From positions 132,055 to 196,054 of the forward strand of contig SCRI01000086.1 in NCBI GenBank assembly GCA_004298675.1: a DNA stretch of 64,000 nt, written 5' to 3'. Positions 61,613 through 64,000 of the stretch are shown here, piece by piece. This stretch comes from a bacterium (GTDB lineage: Bacteria > Vulcanimicrobiota > Vulcanimicrobiia > Vulcanimicrobiales > SCRA01). The notes under the pieces were generated by a model, which saw nothing but the letters and a program-made list of their open reading frames with translations, was not told where the DNA came from and searched no databases. How positions within the stretch are numbered: position 1 is the first letter of the stretch; each line of letters opens with the position of its first letter. The translations under genes and the position numbers were made by a program.

Positions 61613-62511
61613 CGGCGCGATACTTCTTGAGGGTCCGGCGTTTCAACGGGTGCCCGTCGTGTCGTGACGACGACGCCCGCGGCGACTCCCGTGGCGAGGG
61701 CAAGCAGGATGGCTGCTTGGGCGATGATCGGTAGGTGTCCGAGTGCGAGTGAGAGCGCGCCGGCGATTCCGGTCGCCCAGCGCGTCCACGCGACGAGCGC
61801 GTCGGGAGTCAGCGTGCTGGTTCCCGTTATGGCAATCGTCAGCGCCAACGACCCCATCGCGATGAAGATCGTGCCGGAAGCAGCATCGGTCCACAGCACC
61901 GGCCGGCCGCCAATCGTGATGCGAGGCCAGTGCCGCGAGGCTAGCCGCTGCTGCAGATTGAGGCGTTCCCAAAGCAGCGCGGCGGTGAAGAGCGGGAACA
62001 CCATGCCGAAAACATACGAGATCCCAAGACCGGCCGCGCCGAGCGGCGAGGCCGCGAGCGCGGAGAGCGCGATCACGCCGGCGAGCACCGGGGCGCAGCA
62101 AGAGCTGACGACACCGGAGACGACGCCAAGCATGAACGTATCGCCGATCCCGCCGGCGCTGCCTGCGCGATAGCGAAAGCTCGGCATCGGGAGCGTGAAG
62201 CCGCGGCCTACGAAGACCGCTAGACCCAGCGCCAGGAGCAAGAGCCCGACGACCAGGTAAACGGTCCGATGGTAGATTCCGAGGACGTGACCGAGCGCGC
62301 CCACGCCCAGGATGATCGGCAGCAAGACCACCGCAACGCCGGCGGCAAAAATCGTCGTCGTGATCGGCAGGCGCAGCCGCCCTGAGCGCAGGGCCGCGCC
62401 GACGAATGTCGGCATAAGGGATACGACGCAGCAAGGGGCGAACAGCGCGAGAACGCCGCCGAGGAATGCCGCGATCAACGAGCTCGAGTAGACGAGTGCG
62501 ACACTGCTCAC
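61609..62511 (-). CDS. CcdA/DsbD-like membrane thiol reductant carrier
   Basis: A 300-residue protein with about eight membrane segments. The two redox cysteine sites lie in pseudo-symmetric helices: FAPCCVVSLMPTFVG near residue 25 and VSSCCAPVLAGVI near residue 135, both CC pairs rather than the single Cys of classical CcdA. It would pass electrons from cytoplasmic thioredoxin to extracytoplasmic thiol proteins, here plausibly the TlpA-like lipoprotein and the membrane-anchored peroxiredoxin-like protein of the same operon. It overlaps the glutaredoxin-like gene by four bases. Confidence 0.82.
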   Translation of the reverse strand: MSSVALVYSSSLIAAFLGGVLALFAPCCVVSLMPTFVGAALRSGRLRLPITTTIFAAGVAVVLLPIILGVGALGHVLGIYHRTVYLVVGLLLLALGLAVFVGRGFTLPMPSFRYRAGSAGGIGDTFMLGVVSGVVSSCCAPVLAGVIALSALAASPLGAAGLGISYVFGMVFPLFTAALLWERLNLQQRLASRHWPRITIGGRPVLWTDAASGTIFIAMGSLALTIAITGTSTLTPDALVAWTRWATGIAGALSLALGHLPIIAQAAILLALATGVAAGVVVTTRRAPVETPDPQEVSRR

Positions 62512-62774
62512 GAGGGATTCGTGAATCCTCTCTTCGCGAGTCGCTTGCGGATCGCGCGTTCGGAGACCCTACCGTAGGCCCACAACTCGCCGTCGACGTA
62601 GAGCGCCGGTGGAAATGGAACACCGTCGCGCTGAAGGAGCGGCTTTGCCGCGTGATCGGTCCAGTCGAGCACGGTGATGTCCATCGGGCAACCTTCGGAC
62701 GTCAGCCGGTCGAGGATAGCATGGGCGTCGTGACAGAGATGGCAGTCCTCGGCCTCGATCAGTGTCACGATCAC
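62508..62774 (-). CDS. Glutaredoxin-like protein (DUF836/thioredoxin fold)
   Basis: An 88-residue thioredoxin-fold protein with the active site EDCHLCHDA (Cys11 and Cys14) and the cis-Pro strand PFPPALYVDGELW. It belongs to the small glutaredoxin-like group. Both cysteines are encoded by normal TGC/TGT codons. It sits between the peroxiredoxin-like gene and the CcdA-like gene with four-base overlaps on both sides, so the three form one translationally coupled unit and probably one electron-transfer path. Confidence 0.87.
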   Translation of the reverse strand: MIVTLIEAEDCHLCHDAHAILDRLTSEGCPMDITVLDWTDHAAKPLLQRDGVPFPPALYVDGELWAYGRVSERAIRKRLAKRGFTNPS

Positions 62775-63403
62775 TTCGACCTCAACGCCGCGAGCACATC
62801 GGAGACCGGAACGTGCATCGTCTGAGGCGCGAGCTCTTTCCAGATGACGCGGCCCGCGCTGTCCAGTAGGAAGATCGAATGATCGTCGACGGGGCCCATG
62901 TCCATGCCGGCCGACGGCAAACGGAAGATGCCGAACGCCGATCCAACCCGATGGTCGGTATCCTCGAGAAGCTGATACCCGAGTTTGAGCTGCGTCGACA
63001 GGGATTGCGAGGTTGCAATCGGATCGACGCTCACGCCGACGATGCGCGCACCAAGGGCTTGAAAATCAGAGAGACGTTGCTGCAACTCGACCAGTTGCGT
63101 TTGGCACGCCCCTCAGCCGGCGCCTTCATAAAAGTAGAGAACAACCTTCGATCCGCGTAACTGCGCGAGACGCATATTAGCGCCATGCGTCGAGGGGAGC
63201 GCTAGCTGCTCCGCTGCTTGTATCGTGACGGCGCTTGACCCTGAGGCCTCGGCTGCGGACGGCGAAGCCTCGCGGAGGTGCAGACCCACAAAAGCGGCCG
63301 CGGCCACGATCAGTGCCGCAAAAACGTAGCCCACGAATGTTGCCGGGGTACTCCGCCTTTGCGCGGAGAGTGCGCTACGACTATTCTCGGGGCCCTGTTT
63401 CAC
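62771..63403 (-). CDS. Membrane-anchored peroxiredoxin-like protein, candidate selenoprotein (Sec97, UxxC)
   Basis: Read through one in-frame TGA (63115-63113), the gene encodes 210 residues: an N-terminal membrane anchor (about residues 22-42), then an AhpC/TSA-like thioredoxin fold. The strand VVLYFYEGAG leads directly into TGA-Gly-Ala-Cys, then QTQLVELQQRLSDFQALGA and IVGVSVDP. The TGA is at the peroxidatic Cys position and makes a UxxC motif (residues 97-100). Both sides are in the same frame with no other stop. A hairpin with a GGUCG loop begins 14 bases after the TGA (see 63082-63098). The start is a GTG at 63403. The alternative is a nonsense mutation TGC to TGA. Confidence 0.75.
63082..63098 (-). 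promoter_or_regulatory. Candidate bacterial SECIS hairpin
   Basis: On the minus strand GCAACU pairs perfectly with AGUUGC around the loop GGUCG. The stem begins at nucleotide 15 after the TGA, and the GGU of the loop lies at 21-23. Bacterial SelB recognises an apical loop with G/GU at roughly 16-37 nt from the UGA; the E. coli fdhF loop contains the same GGUC. The hairpin is inside the coding sequence, as in bacteria. Confidence 0.7.
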
Positions 63404-63535
63404 AACGACTCCTTTGCAGCGAACTCGTCAGCTTCTACCATACTCGTGTGGAGATCGTGTGGAGGACGGTCGAGCCTAGCGCCGGCTTAACGTCTCCATT
63501 CGGCCTCCATACCAATACGGTAGGATGTGAGCACA

Positions 63536-63882
63536 ATGCGAGTCTTTGGCATGTGTCTAGATTGGCGGGTCCTCGGCGGACTTGCCAGCGTTGCGGTGAT
63601 CGTTGCCGTCACCCATCCCGCATGGCTTGGCCTGGCCCTGCCATATCTGCTCTTTCTGGCGTGCCCGCTTTCCATGCTCCTCATGATGCGTATGATGGGT
63701 GACAGTAGTGGCGCTCGTTCGGGAGCCACCGCGATGCCGATGGCGCACCCTGATGTCGTTCGTGAGCCCACGATAGCCGTACCGCTCTCGGTGTGGAAAC
63801 GGCTTTCCTCTCTCGAGGAGCAGGCGCAGCCGGCGCTGCCCGTCTCGAACAACTTGCGCGATTACGACGGTGCGGGACCAAG
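63536..63882 (+). CDS. DUF2933-like small membrane protein, 3' end disturbed by an IS element
   Basis: The frame opens MRVFGMCLDWRVLGGLASVA and continues through two hydrophobic helices to LFLACPLSMLLMMRMM, which fits the DUF2933 family found in metal-resistance and thiol-redox clusters. The ATG at 63536 is divergent from the peroxiredoxin-like gene, with 132 bases between. The hydrophilic tail from about residue 55 stays open to the window edge, but from about 63883 on it runs into the insertion sequence, so the true C-terminus is uncertain. Confidence 0.65.
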
Positions 63883-64000
63883 TGAAGCTGGCCCGGTTCC
63901 GTGGATACTCTCCGGTTGGCGGAGAAAGGTCCACCAATGGCCAGAAAGCACCCCCGGTCCTACCCGCCGGAGTTCCGGCATAACGTCGTGGAGCTGGCCC
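63883..64000 (+). mobile_element. IS3-like insertion sequence, left end (partial)
   Basis: TGAAGCTGGCCCGG at 63883 begins with the TG typical of IS3-family termini, and about 50 bases later a transposase frame starts. Only the left end is in the window, so the terminal repeat cannot be checked against the right end. Confidence 0.55.
63937..64000 (+). CDS. IS3-family transposase OrfA, N-terminus (partial)
   Basis: The ATG at 63937 starts MARKHPRSYPPEFRHNVVEL, which is the usual opening of IS3 OrfA helix-turn-helix proteins (YPPEFR-x2-VVEL). The gene runs off the right edge after 21 codons. GGAGAAAGG lies about 10 bases upstream. It is in a different frame from the DUF2933-like reading frame that also stays open here. 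Confidence 0.78.
   Translation, partial: MARKHPRSYPPEFRHNVVELA

Noticed and set aside
61609-62511. Selenocysteine in the CcdA-like protein or in the glutaredoxin-like protein
   Set aside because: All active-site positions are encoded by ordinary TGC/TGT codons and no in-frame TGA occurs.
63113-63115. Treating the peroxiredoxin-like gene as two separate short genes or a plain pseudogene
   Set aside because: Both halves are in one frame, the break is a single TGA at the catalytic position, the downstream half has only a poor TTG start, and a SECIS-like hairpin follows. A nonsense mutation remains possible and is stated as the alternative.

Overview
The window is a GC-rich bacterial chromosome segment, densely packed with short start/stop overlaps (many ATGA or GTGA junctions). 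The order PIN/TRAM protein, ispD, ispF, gltX, cysE, cysS, rlmB, sigH is the one known from Bacillus-like Firmicutes and related Terrabacteria. The very high GC and a simplified type IV pilus cluster point to an uncultured Terrabacteria lineage such as Eremiobacterota (WPS-2). This placement is inference; no rRNA gene is present to fix it.

Region by region: 1-9.8 kb carries housekeeping genes (plsX end, DegV protein, hemW, YacL-like PIN/TRAM protein, ispD, ispF, gltX, cysE, cysS, rlmB, sigH). 9.9-12.6 kb holds three tRNAs (Thr, Tyr, Gly) among small redox and membrane genes. 12.8-19.9 kb is a type IV pilus/type II secretion-like operon (assembly and retraction ATPases, PilC, a sigma factor, a pilin, a small prepilin peptidase, a Crp/Fnr regulator, PilM- and PilN-like proteins). 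19.9-39.2 kb mixes catabolic and stand-alone genes: M20 amidohydrolase, homogentisate dioxygenase with a flavin reductase, aroA, a tRNA-Leu that overlaps an acetyltransferase gene, P5C dehydrogenase, a sedolisin, and a minus-strand operon for an organic acid (RraA-like protein, Ldh-like dehydrogenase, solute-binding protein, SDR).

39.7-47.9 kb is a type I-G (formerly I-U) CRISPR-Cas locus with csb1, csb2, cas3 and a short Cas8/Csb3-like gene, followed by a 21-repeat array. It has its own consensus promoter, is visibly richer in A/T than its surroundings, and has no cas1, cas2 or cas4. 47.9-59.0 kb is a sugar-acid catabolic region: SDR, IlvD/Edd dehydratase, UxaA-type dehydratase, FAH-family enzyme, a complete carbohydrate ABC importer, a GntR-FCD regulator and an HpcH/HpaI aldolase. 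A 21-bp pseudopalindrome (GTTGTC-N9-GACAAC type) lies in front of three of these operons, one of them on the far side of the CRISPR locus. This suggests one regulon that the CRISPR island splits.

59.0-64.0 kb is an accessory thiol-redox island that follows a broken alcohol dehydrogenase gene. It has a TlpA-like lipoprotein, a two-component system, a CcdA-like membrane reductant carrier, a glutaredoxin-like protein and a membrane-anchored peroxiredoxin-like protein. The last gene is interrupted by one in-frame TGA exactly where the peroxidatic cysteine is expected (UxxC). A perfect 6-bp hairpin with a GGUCG apical loop begins 14 nt after that TGA, as expected of a bacterial SECIS element. This candidate selenoprotein is the most interesting observation in the window. 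An IS3-like element begins at the right edge, in or just after a DUF2933-like gene.
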